64,000 nucleotides of DNA from Marisediminitalea alba (GCF_002993365.1 NZ_PVNP01000220.1:17288-81287), one strand, 5' to 3'. Positions 44,078 to 54,229 are shown, counted from the first letter of the stretch. Translations and numbers: made by a program. Notes: generated by a model from the letters alone, not told the origin.

Positions 44078-44947
44078 ATGAAAAAGCTCGCGTTTCTGTC
44101 GATGGACGATTTGCAGGATTTCTTTGTTTACGACGAGCTGCTGCTGGCGCCTTTTGCCGAGCTGGGGTATGAAGTGGATACGATTTCCTGGCACCAGCCG
44201 GAAGTGGATTACAGTAGCTATGAAGCAGTTATTGTGCGCAGCCCCTGGGATTACCAACAGTATGAAACTGAGTTTGTCGCCTGCCTGAAGCGTATTGATC
44301 AGCAATCCCGATTGATGAACTCGTTGTCACTGATGATGTGGAATCTAAACAAACAGTATCTTAAAGATCTGGAAGCTGCTGACGTACCTGTGCTGCCCAC
44401 GCGCTGGCTTTGCGGCTTTGATCAAAGCGCTATTACCGAGGCGTTTAGCGAATTTGCCTGCGATGAACTGGTTATTAAGCCCTGCGTAAGTGCTAATGCC
44501 GACGATACCTTTCGCTTAACACCAGCTAAGCTGACGTCTACCGCTGCTGAGCTGGCCACATGTTTTGCCGGGCGCGAGTGTATGGTTCAGCCGTTTGTAC
44601 GGAGTGTTACCGAACAAGGCGAGGTGTCTTTGTTTTATTTCGCTGGCAAACTGAGTCATGCCATACTCAAGCAGCCGAAAGCAGGGGATTTCAGAGTGCA
44701 GGAAGAGCATGGCGGCAGCCTGCAGGCGATTACGCCGGAACCCGCTATGCTGGCAAATGCGCAGGCGGCGCTGAATGCCATGCCTGATGATTACCTGTAT
44801 GCGCGGGTTGATTTATTATGGTTTGCCGATGAATGGCGCATCATAGAGCTCGAGCTCATTGAGCCCTCACTCTATTTCAACCTGGATGAACAGTCACCCC
44901 AGCGGTTTGTTAACGCCTACCTTCGCTATCTTAATGCTCACGCTTAA
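44078..44947 (+). CDS. ATP-grasp enzyme, RimK/glutathione-synthetase-like
   Basis: 289 aa; start 44078 preferred to 44072 because the CGGGA box then has proper spacing. The middle part DELVIKPCVSANADDTFRL and EREC/MVQPFV segments form an ATP-grasp nucleotide site, and IELELIEPSLYFNL near the C-terminus supplies metal ligands as in this fold. These ligases join a carboxylate to an amine or thiol; the substrate cannot be read here. Its 3' end overlaps the opposite-strand DUF3300 gene by 17 bases. Confidence 0.75.
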   Translation: MKKLAFLSMDDLQDFFVYDELLLAPFAELGYEVDTISWHQPEVDYSSYEAVIVRSPWDYQQYETEFVACLKRIDQQSRLMNSLSLMMWNLNKQYLKDLEAADVPVLPTRWLCGFDQSAITEAFSEFACDELVIKPCVSANADDTFRLTPAKLTSTAAELATCFAGRECMVQPFVRSVTEQGEVSLFYFAGKLSHAILKQPKAGDFRVQEEHGGSLQAITPEPAMLANAQAALNAMPDDYLYARVDLLWFADEWRIIELELIEPSLYFNLDEQSPQRFVNAYLRYLNAHA

Positions 44948-46283
44948 CCCGAGGTTTCTGAGCATTATCCCGCGGTGCCGGGCGACTATGTGATTGCTTA
45001 ACCGGGCGCTGCTGGCTTGGCTTAGAGTAGGCTTGCTGCGGACGCTGTGAATGCGACGGCGCTTTATTTACCCACTTGCGCTCTTTGTGTACCGTACGCT
45101 CCTGAGGTTGTTGACGAACCTGTTGCCGTTCAGCTGGCGCAAATTCCCGCTGTTTATAGCCCGGCTTACCGCCATGAGCCTGTTCTTTAGGCGCTCTCAC
45201 CACATTTTTGGGCAGGCTGCGATTACCTGGGTTATTCTCATGGCTTTGCAGGCGCTGTTTTAACTGTTTGGCGTCCTGGCTGTATTTCACAGGTTTCTGC
45301 CCTTTGGACTCGCGCTGTAATGGTTTACCCTGTTTCCCGCCATCTATCCGATAGCTATTGCCAGCCTGGGTTCGGGTATACAGTTCGCGATGTCTGGCTG
45401 CATTATCTAATGATCGGTGTTGCTTAACGATGGCCGGTTTGTGGGTCGCTACCCGTTGCGAATAACGGGCATGGCGGTTGCCCACATTATGCTGCCAGCG
45501 ATGGTATTCTTTTACAGAATAACGCTTGGTCGGATAGTGTGGTCTCACATAACGACGTGAAGGGGTACTACGAATAATAATGTGCCGTTCAGGCCACCAG
45601 ATATTACCGAAGTAAAAGCCGGCTGAAATGCTTACCCGCGGGCCCCAGTAAATACGATGACCCAGGGCTATCCGTACGCTGGTGGGCCAGAAAACCGGCT
45701 GGCTGTGGTAATGCCAGTGGCCATAGACATGGCGGGTGTCGTAGTAAGGAATATACACCACTTCGGGCTGGCGGGATTCAATCACAATGATCTTATCTTC
45801 GGTGGAAACCTGCTGGTAATCGTTGCTTTGCAGGTTGCCACTCTGGCGCGCCTGTAAACGCAGCGCCTGTACTCTGTCGAGCACCCAGTCTTCATTGGTG
45901 ATCACCGCGTCGCCGAGGTTTTGCAGCCAGCCGAGGTCATCACTCATGTGACGCAGGACATCGGTAAACGGCACCAAAGCCTTTACACTTGGATCCCAGT
46001 CGGCGTTTTCCAGCGCCCGCTCCAGTGCGTCACCCTCCAGCGACTGATTATCCTGACGCCAGCGGTCGGCTTCTATCACTTGTAACGGGTAAGTACTGGC
46101 GATCAGAATATGGGTTACCAGCGTGTCGGGGTATAACGCGATTGGCGCCAACAGGGTGTCGAGCGTTTCTTCGCTGAGACGCTGCGCATTATATGTTGGT
46201 TGATTTTCGGGGGCCGTGGTAGCCAGTGCATGACCGCCGTAGACCAGCGGCAGAAACAGGGCCAGTATTAATCGCTTTTTCAT
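44931..46283 (-). CDS. DUF3300 protein with basic low-complexity tail
   Basis: 450 aa with a signal peptide ending ALA (about residue 21). Residues 30-200 match DUF3300 (LLAPIALYPDTLVTHIL, ANA/DWDPSVKALVPFTDVL). Beyond residue 230 the chain is a long basic, Gln/Arg/His-rich region with many repeats of QRP, KP and similar, ending HSRPAPRDNAQKPRVKREH, which may bind nucleic acid or polyanions. Function is unknown. Confidence 0.88.
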   Translation of the reverse strand: MKKRLILALFLPLVYGGHALATTAPENQPTYNAQRLSEETLDTLLAPIALYPDTLVTHILIASTYPLQVIEADRWRQDNQSLEGDALERALENADWDPSVKALVPFTDVLRHMSDDLGWLQNLGDAVITNEDWVLDRVQALRLQARQSGNLQSNDYQQVSTEDKIIVIESRQPEVVYIPYYDTRHVYGHWHYHSQPVFWPTSVRIALGHRIYWGPRVSISAGFYFGNIWWPERHIIIRSTPSRRYVRPHYPTKRYSVKEYHRWQHNVGNRHARYSQRVATHKPAIVKQHRSLDNAARHRELYTRTQAGNSYRIDGGKQGKPLQRESKGQKPVKYSQDAKQLKQRLQSHENNPGNRSLPKNVVRAPKEQAHGGKPGYKQREFAPAERQQVRQQPQERTVHKERKWVNKAPSHSQRPQQAYSKPSQQRPVKQSHSRPAPRDNAQKPRVKREH

Positions 46284-46401
46284 ACAAACTCTCCTGTGCC
46301 ACAGGGCACTTGGTGTGATGTTTGTATCGTTATAGCAAGGGCAAGATTAATTCAGGCTGAACCAAGCTGAACCAATTGTTCAGCTTGCTGGCAAATAAAG
46401 C

Positions 46402-47022
46402 TTAGTCACCCAGAATATGTGGGTCGAAGGCGTGGCCGAGTTTTTCGGTTTTGGTTTTAATGTAGTTTTTGTTGTCTTTGGTGATACCGTGATCAATGGG
46501 CTTGCGGGCCACCACGTTAATATCGAGATCTTTCAGCGCCGCGGTTTTACGGGGGTTATTGGTCATCAGCTCAACATTCTTAACATTCAGCTTATCCAGC
46601 ATGACCTTGCACATCTCGTAGGTGCGCATGTCGGCATCGAAACCCAGATGTTCGTTAGCTTCAACGGTATCCATGCCCTGGTCTTGCAGATGATAGGCAC
46701 GGATTTTATTGATAAGGCCGATACCACGCCCTTCCTGACGCAAATACAGCAGTACGCCACAGCCGTTTTCGACGATATTTTCCATCGCTCGCTCTAACTG
46801 GAAACCGCAGTCACAACGGGTAGAGAACAGCGCATCGCCGGTGAGGCATTCAGAATGGATTCGAATAGGCACCACGTCTTCCGGCTGCCAGGTACCGTAT
46901 GATAATGCAACGTGCTCTACACCCGAGTTTTCTTCCACAAAACCATGGATAGTGAATTCGCCCTTGCGGGTAGGAAGCTTTGCTGCGCTGACAAATCGGT
47001 ATTGCTGGGATTTACTGGTCAT
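46402..47022 (-). CDS. ribA: GTP cyclohydrolase II (RibA)
   Basis: 206 aa from ATG 47022; the longer frame to 47067 lacks family resemblance. First step of riboflavin synthesis: opens GTP to the diaminopyrimidine product, formate and pyrophosphate. The zinc site is in ECLTGDALFSTRCDCGFQ and the catalytic region in LRQEGRGIGLINKIRAY, both intact. No FMN riboswitch is visible in the 140 bases upstream. A short hairpin (GGTCT/AGACC) lies farther upstream, closer to the next gene. Confidence 0.93.
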   Translation of the reverse strand: MTSKSQQYRFVSAAKLPTRKGEFTIHGFVEENSGVEHVALSYGTWQPEDVVPIRIHSECLTGDALFSTRCDCGFQLERAMENIVENGCGVLLYLRQEGRGIGLINKIRAYHLQDQGMDTVEANEHLGFDADMRTYEMCKVMLDKLNVKNVELMTNNPRKTAALKDLDINVVARKPIDHGITKDNKNYIKTKTEKLGHAFDPHILGD

Positions 47023-47168
47023 GAAACTCGAGCCGGGTTGATGTAGAAACTGCCTAATAAGTACCACTACATGAGGGCAGTGACACAGGTTTACAAGCCC
47101 TCAGGGGCGGCGATTATACCGCCTATCAGGGCACGGGTCTAATATTCAGACCGAACTAAATTGGTATA

Positions 47169-47513
47169 CTAAAGATCCGCTTGCTCTAGCGCCTGCTGTA
47201 GTTTTAGCTGTACGTTTTGCAGCATGTCGGCCTTGCTGATATGGGCGGTAGAGGCGCCTACCGGCTCCAGCCAAACCGCTTCGCACAGCCATTCCACGTT
47301 AAACAGTAGTTCAAAATTATCGGCAACCAGGCGCACCTGTAACCTGTCAGCACCCCAGTCATTCTCGCCCTGGCGGGCATTGAGTAAACGGGCAATATTG
47401 TGACACAGACCCACTGCCTGTTGCTGGGTAGCGGGGATCGGCCCGGTCCAGCGGATAATGCCGGGTTCGCATACCAGCAAGTTGGCAATAGCGGGTGGGG
47501 TTAACTGCTGCAT
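47169..47513 (-). CDS. Small protein of unknown function coupled to SelO
   Basis: 114 aa. It starts 13 bases before the end of the selO gene, so translation is coupled. The sequence is mostly alpha/beta with one Cys-rich N-terminal part and no signal peptide or membrane segment. No family can be named with certainty. Confidence 0.65.
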   Translation of the reverse strand: MQQLTPPAIANLLVCEPGIIRWTGPIPATQQQAVGLCHNIARLLNARQGENDWGADRLQVRLVADNFELLFNVEWLCEAVWLEPVGASTAHISKADMLQNVQLKLQQALEQADL

Positions 47514-48913
47514 GAAAGACTCCCTTGCGAACTGGCAGCGCCGGGTTGGGAATATTCCCGGGTTATCTCGTTATCATCAAATGGCTGACGAATGGCTTCC
47601 ATCAGCTTGTGCGCCGGCCCGAAGTCACCTTGTTCGGCGGCGTCGATAGCCGATTGTAAATAGTGCGTACGTGGGATAACCAGTGGATTAAGCGGGTAAA
47701 GCGCATCATTTGCAACACCCGCAGCAAGGCGGCGCTGGCGGTAATCCTGCCACCAGTTATCAAAGGCGTTACGGTCAACAAACTGATCGCGTAACGGCAC
47801 TGATTCCTGCTGTGGGTCGGTCATAATGAGTTGCCTGAAGCTTTGGGTATAGTCGCGTTTCTCAGCGTTAAGCAAACTCAGCCAGGTATTCAGGCAGGGC
47901 TCGTTCTCTGCATTATCCTCAAGGCCAATGCGGCTGAGCATCTGATGATGGTACTGACTTAAAAAGGTGGGCTCAAATAACGTCAGGCAGGCGCGGATAT
48001 CATCGGTATTCAGGTGACCAGAAAACGCATAGGCCAGCGCGTTAAGGTTCCACAGCGCGATTCCGGGCTGACGATCAAAGGCATAGCGGCCTTCGTAGTC
48101 GGAGTGGTTAAATACTGCATCAGACTGGAAGTGTTCGATGAAGGCGTAAGGCCCGTAATCGAAGGTAATACCGTGGATTGACATATTGTCGGTATTCATT
48201 ACGCCGTGTACGAAGCCGTATGCCTGCCAAAGCGCCACCATGCGCGCGGTGCGTAATGTAATGGCTGTCAGCAGCGCTTTATGCGGATTGGCGTCTTGTA
48301 AACACTCCGGGAAGTGATGAGTGAGGGTGTACTGCATCAGCTTGTCCAGCGTGTCTTGTTGTTTATTGTGGTAATAAAACTCAAAGTGGCCAAAGCGAAT
48401 ATGGCTCGGGGCCATGCGGATCATCATGGCGCCAGGCTCAGGCAACTCCCGCACAATGGATTGTTCACTGGTCATTAAACACAGCGCCCGGGAAGTTGGG
48501 ATGCGCAGATGATGCAGTGCTTCTGAGGCAATGTATTCCCGCAAGGTTGAGCGTAACACGGCACGCCCGTCGGCATGGCGGGAATAGGGGGTCTGGCCGG
48601 CGCCTTTTAAGTGCAGATCAAAGCTAGTGCCCTGGTCATCGCTTACCTCACCCAGTAATAAACCACGCCCATCGCCCAGAAAAGGATTCCACTGGCCAAA
48701 CTGGTGGCCGCCGTATTTTTGCGCCACGGCGTTAGTCGCCAGCTCACCGCCTTCATCAAATATCGCCGACATCAGTGCGTCGCTATCCGGCAGTTCAAAC
48801 TGTGCTGCCAGCTCGCGGTTGTACATCGGCATGCTCATTTCGCTCAAAGGCTGCGGCTTTACTGCGCTGACTGTGTCGGCTAATTCGGTAGCGTAGCGAT
48901 GGTGTAATTGCAT
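47501..48913 (-). CDS. selO: Protein adenylyltransferase SelO (YdiU)
   Basis: 470 aa, close to E. coli YdiU in length. A pseudokinase-fold enzyme that transfers AMP to Ser/Thr/Tyr of other proteins, often redox-related. The core contains the flipped-nucleotide site GDGRGLLLGEV, HLKGAGQTPYSRHADGRAVLRS and VMNTDNMSIHGITFDYGPY (the metal Asn and Asp), all intact. Start ATG 48913 has AGTTTATTGAGAGTC ahead without a strong box. Confidence 0.92.
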   Translation of the reverse strand: MQLHHRYATELADTVSAVKPQPLSEMSMPMYNRELAAQFELPDSDALMSAIFDEGGELATNAVAQKYGGHQFGQWNPFLGDGRGLLLGEVSDDQGTSFDLHLKGAGQTPYSRHADGRAVLRSTLREYIASEALHHLRIPTSRALCLMTSEQSIVRELPEPGAMMIRMAPSHIRFGHFEFYYHNKQQDTLDKLMQYTLTHHFPECLQDANPHKALLTAITLRTARMVALWQAYGFVHGVMNTDNMSIHGITFDYGPYAFIEHFQSDAVFNHSDYEGRYAFDRQPGIALWNLNALAYAFSGHLNTDDIRACLTLFEPTFLSQYHHQMLSRIGLEDNAENEPCLNTWLSLLNAEKRDYTQSFRQLIMTDPQQESVPLRDQFVDRNAFDNWWQDYRQRRLAAGVANDALYPLNPLVIPRTHYLQSAIDAAEQGDFGPAHKLMEAIRQPFDDNEITREYSQPGAASSQGSLSCSS

Positions 48914-49026
48914 TGGACTCTCAATAAACTACAGGAAGAAAAGTGTAACACCTGCCTGAACTATAGTGTAGATGGGGAAGGGCGCAGGATAATGTTGCAG
49001 TCATCCGACGCCATAGTTACCAGCCA

Positions 49027-51195
49027 TTAATTCGCGAGTTTAAAGGCTACGTAAGCCGCCCCTTGTTGCCCCTTAGGATTACGGGCGTTATTGGTGCTGA
49101 TGACGATATACTGAACCCCATCAACCATGTAGGTCGCTGGTGTGGCCGTACCGGCATAGGGCAGTTGTGCCTGCCATAAAATTTTGCCGTCTGAAGTATC
49201 AAAGGCGCGAATTGTGCGGTCGTAAATGGTTGCGCCAATAAACAATAAGCCAGAGGCTGTGACTACTGCACCGCCATAGTTTTCAGAACCGGTGTTAGTC
49301 AGGCCTGCGGCGGCGAGCTCGGGATATTCACCCAGCGGCTTACGCCACAAATACTGACCGGTTGCTACATCGATTGCGTTCAGAGTGCCCCATGGTGGTT
49401 TGACTGCCGGGTAGCCGTCGGGATCCAAAAACTTGTGGTAGCCGGAAAAGTAGTAACGCGCATTTTTGGCGCTGTTAAACGGGGAAACCATTTCTACTTT
49501 ATCGCCGGTCTTGGCGGGTTCCTCGCTGGATGGAGGCTTTTCATCAGTCAGGAAGCTGGTAAGGTCGGTAAGCTCTTGCTTTGTTAGCCCGGCAAACTGG
49601 GGCATTCTCCCCCGGCCGTTTTTGATAACATTTTTGATGTCATGGTCGGCGAGTTTATTGCCAATATCGATGAGCGAAGGAAACGCCGGCGGAGAACCGC
49701 TTCTGTCTTCACCATGGCATACTGCACAGTTTTGCGCATATAAATTATGCCCTTTATCAGCATGCTGCGTGGCTTCTACCATCGAGCCTGTCCAGGCAAT
49801 ATCATTGGAATTTATAAATATCACGCCCTGGTCAGGGTCTACTGCCGCGCCGCCCCATTCTGCACCGCCATCGAAGCCCGGGAAGATTACGGTAGGCTGG
49901 TCGGTGGTAAATGGTACAAACAGGCCTTCGCTGATCATGTTGTTAAACTCCGCTTTTGCCCAGGCGTTAGCCTCCGGCGTTCTGTCGGTGAGGAGTGCTT
50001 CAGTGAGGTGTTGCCTAGCGTAGGGTTCAGGCAGCACAGGCACTGGTTGGGTAGGAGAGGTGACTTCGCCCTCCAATGCAGAAGGTGGGAATGCCTGTTC
50101 TTTGATATCAAATAAAGGTTCACCGGTTAAACGGTCGAACACAAATAAAAAGCCCTGCTTGGTAGGCTGGGCCACTACCTGCCGGACCTGACCTTTATGG
50201 CGAACCGTTAACAGCGATGGTGGTGAGGGGAGATCGCGGTCCCAGATGTCGTGGTGTACCGTTTGAAAGTGCCATAGTTTTTCGCCGGTACGCGCGTTAA
50301 GGGCCAGCAAGGTGTTAGCAAACAGGTTATCACCTAACCTCGAACCACCAAAAAAGTCTGGCACGGCAGAGCCTGTAGGCACAAAAACGATGCCGTTTTC
50401 CTCATCCAGGGCCATACCGGCCCAACTGTTAGCTCCACCGGTATTTGCATAAGATGGATCTGACCAGCTGGCAGCGTGAGGCGATGTGTTGTCTGGCATC
50501 GTTCTGAACTGCCAGGCCAACTCTCCCGTTGTCAGGTTGTAAGCGCGAATATTGCCAATGGGGGCGGGGGGATTCTCTGATGTGCGGTAACCCACAATAT
50601 AGAGGTCGTTAAAGATGACGCCAGGGGTTGTCAGAGATACATAATGTTTAGTGTAATCACCGCCGAGATTCTTTCGCAGGTCAATGGCGCCATCGTTACC
50701 AAACGAAGAGACCCGTTCACCGGTGTCTTTGTCGATGGCAAACAGGTAGTTCATTACCCCGGCAACCAGATAAGACTTTTCCTTCCCCTCATAAAAGGCC
50801 AACCCGCGTGACGGGCCGGTAAATAGTTTACCACTGGGTAACTTGCTGCCTTTTAGTTTAGGGTTGAACTCCCACAGTTTTTTGCCGTTAGTGGCATCGA
50901 CGGCAAAAACAGTCAATCCGGGCGTGAAGCCAAATAGCTTGTCACCAATAATTAATGGGTTCGTCTGGGGATCGCCCTGACCGGTGATATCCATCTGCCA
51001 GGCAATTTCAAGCTGACTCACATTGTGTTTATTAATTTGAGTCAGAGAAGAAAAGTGCTGGCCTTGCTGGTCGCCGTTGTAATAGCGCCAGGGCACAGAG
51101 GCTTCCGGCGCGTTGGTTTCACCGCGGGCAATTGTGGGTAACAATGCAGTCATTAACAAACCGAAGATGAATGACGCCTTAGTGACTTCGACCAT
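49027..51195 (-). CDS. Quinohemoprotein dehydrogenase with internal cytochrome c domain
   Basis: 722 aa with a signal peptide (about residue 25, ARG). Eight-bladed PQQ propeller of the glucose/quinate dehydrogenase type. The catalytic segment is HHDIWDRDLPSPP (314-326). A cytochrome c domain (C490xxC493H494, possible Met ligand M531 in RMPQF) is inserted between propeller repeats, and the final blades (GTLNAIDVATGQYLWRK; PATYMVDGVQYIVISTNNA) follow it. It lacks the N-terminal membrane anchor of E. coli Gcd, so it is soluble and would move electrons from its PQQ to its own heme. Substrate is not evident. It is separate from the ped island by more than 30 kb. Confidence 0.88.
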   Translation of the reverse strand: MVEVTKASFIFGLLMTALLPTIARGETNAPEASVPWRYYNGDQQGQHFSSLTQINKHNVSQLEIAWQMDITGQGDPQTNPLIIGDKLFGFTPGLTVFAVDATNGKKLWEFNPKLKGSKLPSGKLFTGPSRGLAFYEGKEKSYLVAGVMNYLFAIDKDTGERVSSFGNDGAIDLRKNLGGDYTKHYVSLTTPGVIFNDLYIVGYRTSENPPAPIGNIRAYNLTTGELAWQFRTMPDNTSPHAASWSDPSYANTGGANSWAGMALDEENGIVFVPTGSAVPDFFGGSRLGDNLFANTLLALNARTGEKLWHFQTVHHDIWDRDLPSPPSLLTVRHKGQVRQVVAQPTKQGFLFVFDRLTGEPLFDIKEQAFPPSALEGEVTSPTQPVPVLPEPYARQHLTEALLTDRTPEANAWAKAEFNNMISEGLFVPFTTDQPTVIFPGFDGGAEWGGAAVDPDQGVIFINSNDIAWTGSMVEATQHADKGHNLYAQNCAVCHGEDRSGSPPAFPSLIDIGNKLADHDIKNVIKNGRGRMPQFAGLTKQELTDLTSFLTDEKPPSSEEPAKTGDKVEMVSPFNSAKNARYYFSGYHKFLDPDGYPAVKPPWGTLNAIDVATGQYLWRKPLGEYPELAAAGLTNTGSENYGGAVVTASGLLFIGATIYDRTIRAFDTSDGKILWQAQLPYAGTATPATYMVDGVQYIVISTNNARNPKGQQGAAYVAFKLAN

Positions 51196-51508
51196 ACCAA
51201 CTACCCCTGATGACTAAGTAAGACTGAAAGGTATAGCGCGTACCATAGCATTACTGTTTGTCGGATGAGAATCCATTATTGGTTTGGGCGGGGTAAGTTT
51301 GCGCCCGGCTTGCTCCAAAAACGATGACTGCTTTAATACGGTTATCATCGGTTTGCGGTGATTAATGCAACCCCTGTGCTCAGCGTGTAAACATCATTTC
51401 GCTGCGTGTTTAAGAAAAATGTAATCCAACTCCGGCTTTTTGCGTATTAGTTTCATCTTATTGTTTTTTATGGCCGTGGATATGGAAATACGGCCCACAA
51501 GGTTTTTT
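51196..51508. other. Divergent intergenic region
   Basis: 313 bases between the quinohemoprotein and GST genes. An open frame leads into the GST start but has no ribosome site of its own. No regulatory element was recognised. Confidence 0.5.
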
Positions 51509-52186
51509 ATGACAACAGCATCTCCACTCGTATTGCACCATCTTAATAATTCCCGCTCGCAGCGTATTTTATGGCTGTTGGAAGAGCTGGGGGTGGACTA
51601 CGAAATTAAGCATTATCAGCGTGATGCCAAAACCAATCTGGCACCGCAAAGTCTGAAAGCGGTTCATCCTCTGGGCCGGGCGCCCATAATCACCCACGGT
51701 GATACCACACTGGCGGAGTCCGGTGCTATTATCGAATACCTGATAGACGAGTTTGGCGGGCAATTTAAACCCACTGACAGCCGTTACGCGCTCAATCAGT
51801 ATCGATTCTGGATGCACTTTGCCGAAGGTAGCCTGATGCCCCCGCTGGTAGCCAGTCTGGTGATGAGTAAAGCCAAAGAAAAGGCCAGCCCGTTTTTTAT
51901 GAAACCCGTGGTGGCTAAGGTGGTTGATGCCATCACCAGTGCCTATTACGGGCCAAACTTAAAAGCCAGTCTCGACTATGTTGATAGTTATCTTAAAGAG
52001 AATGAGTGGTTTGCAGGGGAATGTTTAAGCGGTGCAGATTTTCAGATGAGCTTTCCGCTGGAAGCCATGCAGGGGCGGGTTGGTAAAGGGCAGTATGCAG
52101 CTATTGATGCCTGGGTAAATAAAATCCACAGCCGCGATGCTTACCTGCGTGGCCTCGAAAAAGGCGGTGAGTACGCTTACGCCTGA
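51509..52186 (+). CDS. Glutathione S-transferase
   Basis: 225 aa; start 51509 follows AAGG and begins the fold directly. N-terminal thioredoxin-like domain (LVLHHLNNSRSQRILWLLEELG, with the catalytic Ser/Asn region and TLAESGAIIEYLID binding glutathione), then a helical C-terminal domain. Such enzymes conjugate glutathione to electrophiles or reduce peroxides. Ends 4 bases from the convergent recQ gene. Confidence 0.9.
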   Translation: MTTASPLVLHHLNNSRSQRILWLLEELGVDYEIKHYQRDAKTNLAPQSLKAVHPLGRAPIITHGDTTLAESGAIIEYLIDEFGGQFKPTDSRYALNQYRFWMHFAEGSLMPPLVASLVMSKAKEKASPFFMKPVVAKVVDAITSAYYGPNLKASLDYVDSYLKENEWFAGECLSGADFQMSFPLEAMQGRVGKGQYAAIDAWVNKIHSRDAYLRGLEKGGEYAYA

Positions 52187-52190
52187 GCGA

Positions 52191-54071
52191 TTATTCGTCG
52201 TCCCTCTCCAGGTAGTCGTTAATCAGTTGCAGGAAAGGCACACCGTAGCGTTCCAGCTTGGTTAAGCCTACGCCACTGACTGCCAGCAGGCTCTGCTTAT
52301 CAGTGGGTTTGCTGGCGGCCATTTCGGCCAGCGTAGCATCGTTAAATATAACGAACGGCGGTACGTCATTTTCCTGCGCCAGTACTTTGCGTAAGTGTTT
52401 AAGCCGGGCGAAGAGTGCTTTATCGTAGTTTTTAAGCGCAGTTTTTGCCGGTTTATCGGCTTTAATTTCAAGCCGTGGTGTAGCCAGCTCGACGCCAATT
52501 TCTCCTTTCAGAACCGGGCGGGCAGCCTCGGTTAAGCGCAGCATTGCGTGGCTGGCAATATCCACCCGAATATAGCCGCGGTGGATGAGCTGATTGATAA
52601 TGTTATGCCAGTACTGATCGCTCTGGTCTTTCCCTATTCCCCAGGTAGACAGCTTGTCGTGCCCGGCTTCCTGCAGGCGTTTAAGGTTTTTACCGCGCAG
52701 TACATCAATCACATACTGAGTGGCGGCCTGCTGCTGGAGGCGCAGAATACAACTCAGCACTTTTTGAGCGGTTTCCAGGCCATCGAAGGGACGCGGCGGA
52801 TCCAGGCAGATATCACAGTTACCGCATGCAGTATCGCTGAACTGCGAAAAGTAATTGAGTAATACCTGACGGCGACAGGTTTGCGCTTCGGCGAAGGCTT
52901 CCATGGCGGCGAATTTTTGCAGTTCTATGGCGTTACGGTCGGCCATTGAGCCCTGATCAATCCACTGTTTTACCCGGGCGCTGTCTTTTTCGTCGAACAA
53001 CAATAATGCTTCGGCGGGCAAACCGTCACGGCCAGCCCGGCCGGTTTCCTGGTAGTAACTCTCGATACTGCGCGGTACGTCGTGATGAACCACATAGCGC
53101 ACGTTAGATTTATTAATGCCCATACCAAAGGCCACGGTCGCCACAACCACGTCAATCTTGTCGGTAATAAACTGGCGCTGCACGTAGGCCCGCTCGTCGG
53201 CATCCATACCTGCATGATAGGCGGCACTCTTGAAGCCCTGGCGGTGTAATTTGGCGCTGAGATCATCAACCTTGGCCCGGGAATTACAGTAAATAATGCC
53301 GCTGCCATCCTGCTGACGAATGTAGGTAACGATCTGCTCAAAGGGTTTGTACTTGGCCATTACCCGGTAGCGTATATTTGGCCGGTCGAAGGAACCTTTG
53401 TATACCAGCGGGTTGTCCAGTCCGAGCTGTACCTGAATATCCTGTTCTGTGGTGGTGTCGGCGGTTGCCGTAAGGCCAATTACCGGGATGTCCGGAAAGC
53501 GTTGTTTTAACTGCCCTAAAGACCGGTAGTCCTGCCGAAAATCATGCCCCCAGTGTGACACGCAGTGCGCTTCATCCACCGCAAACAGCGCGATTTTAGT
53601 TTGTGCCAGCATGTTCAGAAAGTAGCGCTGTAACAAGCGCTCGGGCGACACATAAATAATGTCATAGTGGCCCTCCTGAAGACGCTGCACGGTGGCCTGG
53701 TAATCGTCCTGATCTAACGAGGAATTCAGGTACGCAGCCTTCACTCCTGCCTCGCGTAATTGTTCTACCTGATCCTGCATCAGCGAGATAAGAGGCGATA
53801 CCACAATACCGGTACCGTCGCGTACCATGGCCGGGATCTGATAACACAACGACTTACCGCCCCCGGTAGGCAGTAATACCAGCACATCCTTGCCATTAAT
53901 GGTGTGATCAATCACCTCAGCCTGACCGGAGCGAAACTCGCTGTAACCGAAAATATCTTCAAGAATTTGCTGAGCGTTACGGCTGTCTGCGGGCTGCGCA
54001 GCACTTGCCACGATAGCAGGCTGGCTATCGTTTTCGTCGATGGCGGTGGGGGTATCTGGTGTTGCAGTCAT
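52191..54071 (-). CDS. recQ: ATP-dependent DNA helicase RecQ
   Basis: 626 aa, slightly longer than E. coli RecQ. Helicase core with Walker A (LLPTGGGKSLCYQIPA), DEAH box (VDEAHCVSHWGHDFRQDY), motif VI (QETGRAGRDG), zinc-binding Cys set (CRRQVLL...CGNCDIC), RQC winged helix and a C-terminal HRDC domain (KLERYGVPFLQLINDYL). Unwinds recombination and replication intermediates 3' to 5'. No change in motifs. Confidence 0.95.
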   Translation of the reverse strand: MTATPDTPTAIDENDSQPAIVASAAQPADSRNAQQILEDIFGYSEFRSGQAEVIDHTINGKDVLVLLPTGGGKSLCYQIPAMVRDGTGIVVSPLISLMQDQVEQLREAGVKAAYLNSSLDQDDYQATVQRLQEGHYDIIYVSPERLLQRYFLNMLAQTKIALFAVDEAHCVSHWGHDFRQDYRSLGQLKQRFPDIPVIGLTATADTTTEQDIQVQLGLDNPLVYKGSFDRPNIRYRVMAKYKPFEQIVTYIRQQDGSGIIYCNSRAKVDDLSAKLHRQGFKSAAYHAGMDADERAYVQRQFITDKIDVVVATVAFGMGINKSNVRYVVHHDVPRSIESYYQETGRAGRDGLPAEALLLFDEKDSARVKQWIDQGSMADRNAIELQKFAAMEAFAEAQTCRRQVLLNYFSQFSDTACGNCDICLDPPRPFDGLETAQKVLSCILRLQQQAATQYVIDVLRGKNLKRLQEAGHDKLSTWGIGKDQSDQYWHNIINQLIHRGYIRVDIASHAMLRLTEAARPVLKGEIGVELATPRLEIKADKPAKTALKNYDKALFARLKHLRKVLAQENDVPPFVIFNDATLAEMAASKPTDKQSLLAVSGVGLTKLERYGVPFLQLINDYLERDDE

Positions 54072-54229
54072 GAGTCGCAGAGTTTACGCGTTTTTTGCCT
54101 GAGGTTCACGGGTTTTGCCCGACTTTTTCTGCGTCTTGCCATAACTGACTGATGTACCGCGACAGAGTCATTCCTGCGGCGATAACAACAGTGTTATTAT
54201 GAGCCAAATTTTGTTGTGTGGTGGAACTC

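Noticed and set aside
47023..47168. Possible FMN riboswitch upstream of ribA
   Set aside because: None of the conserved RFN segments could be found; only a short hairpin is present.
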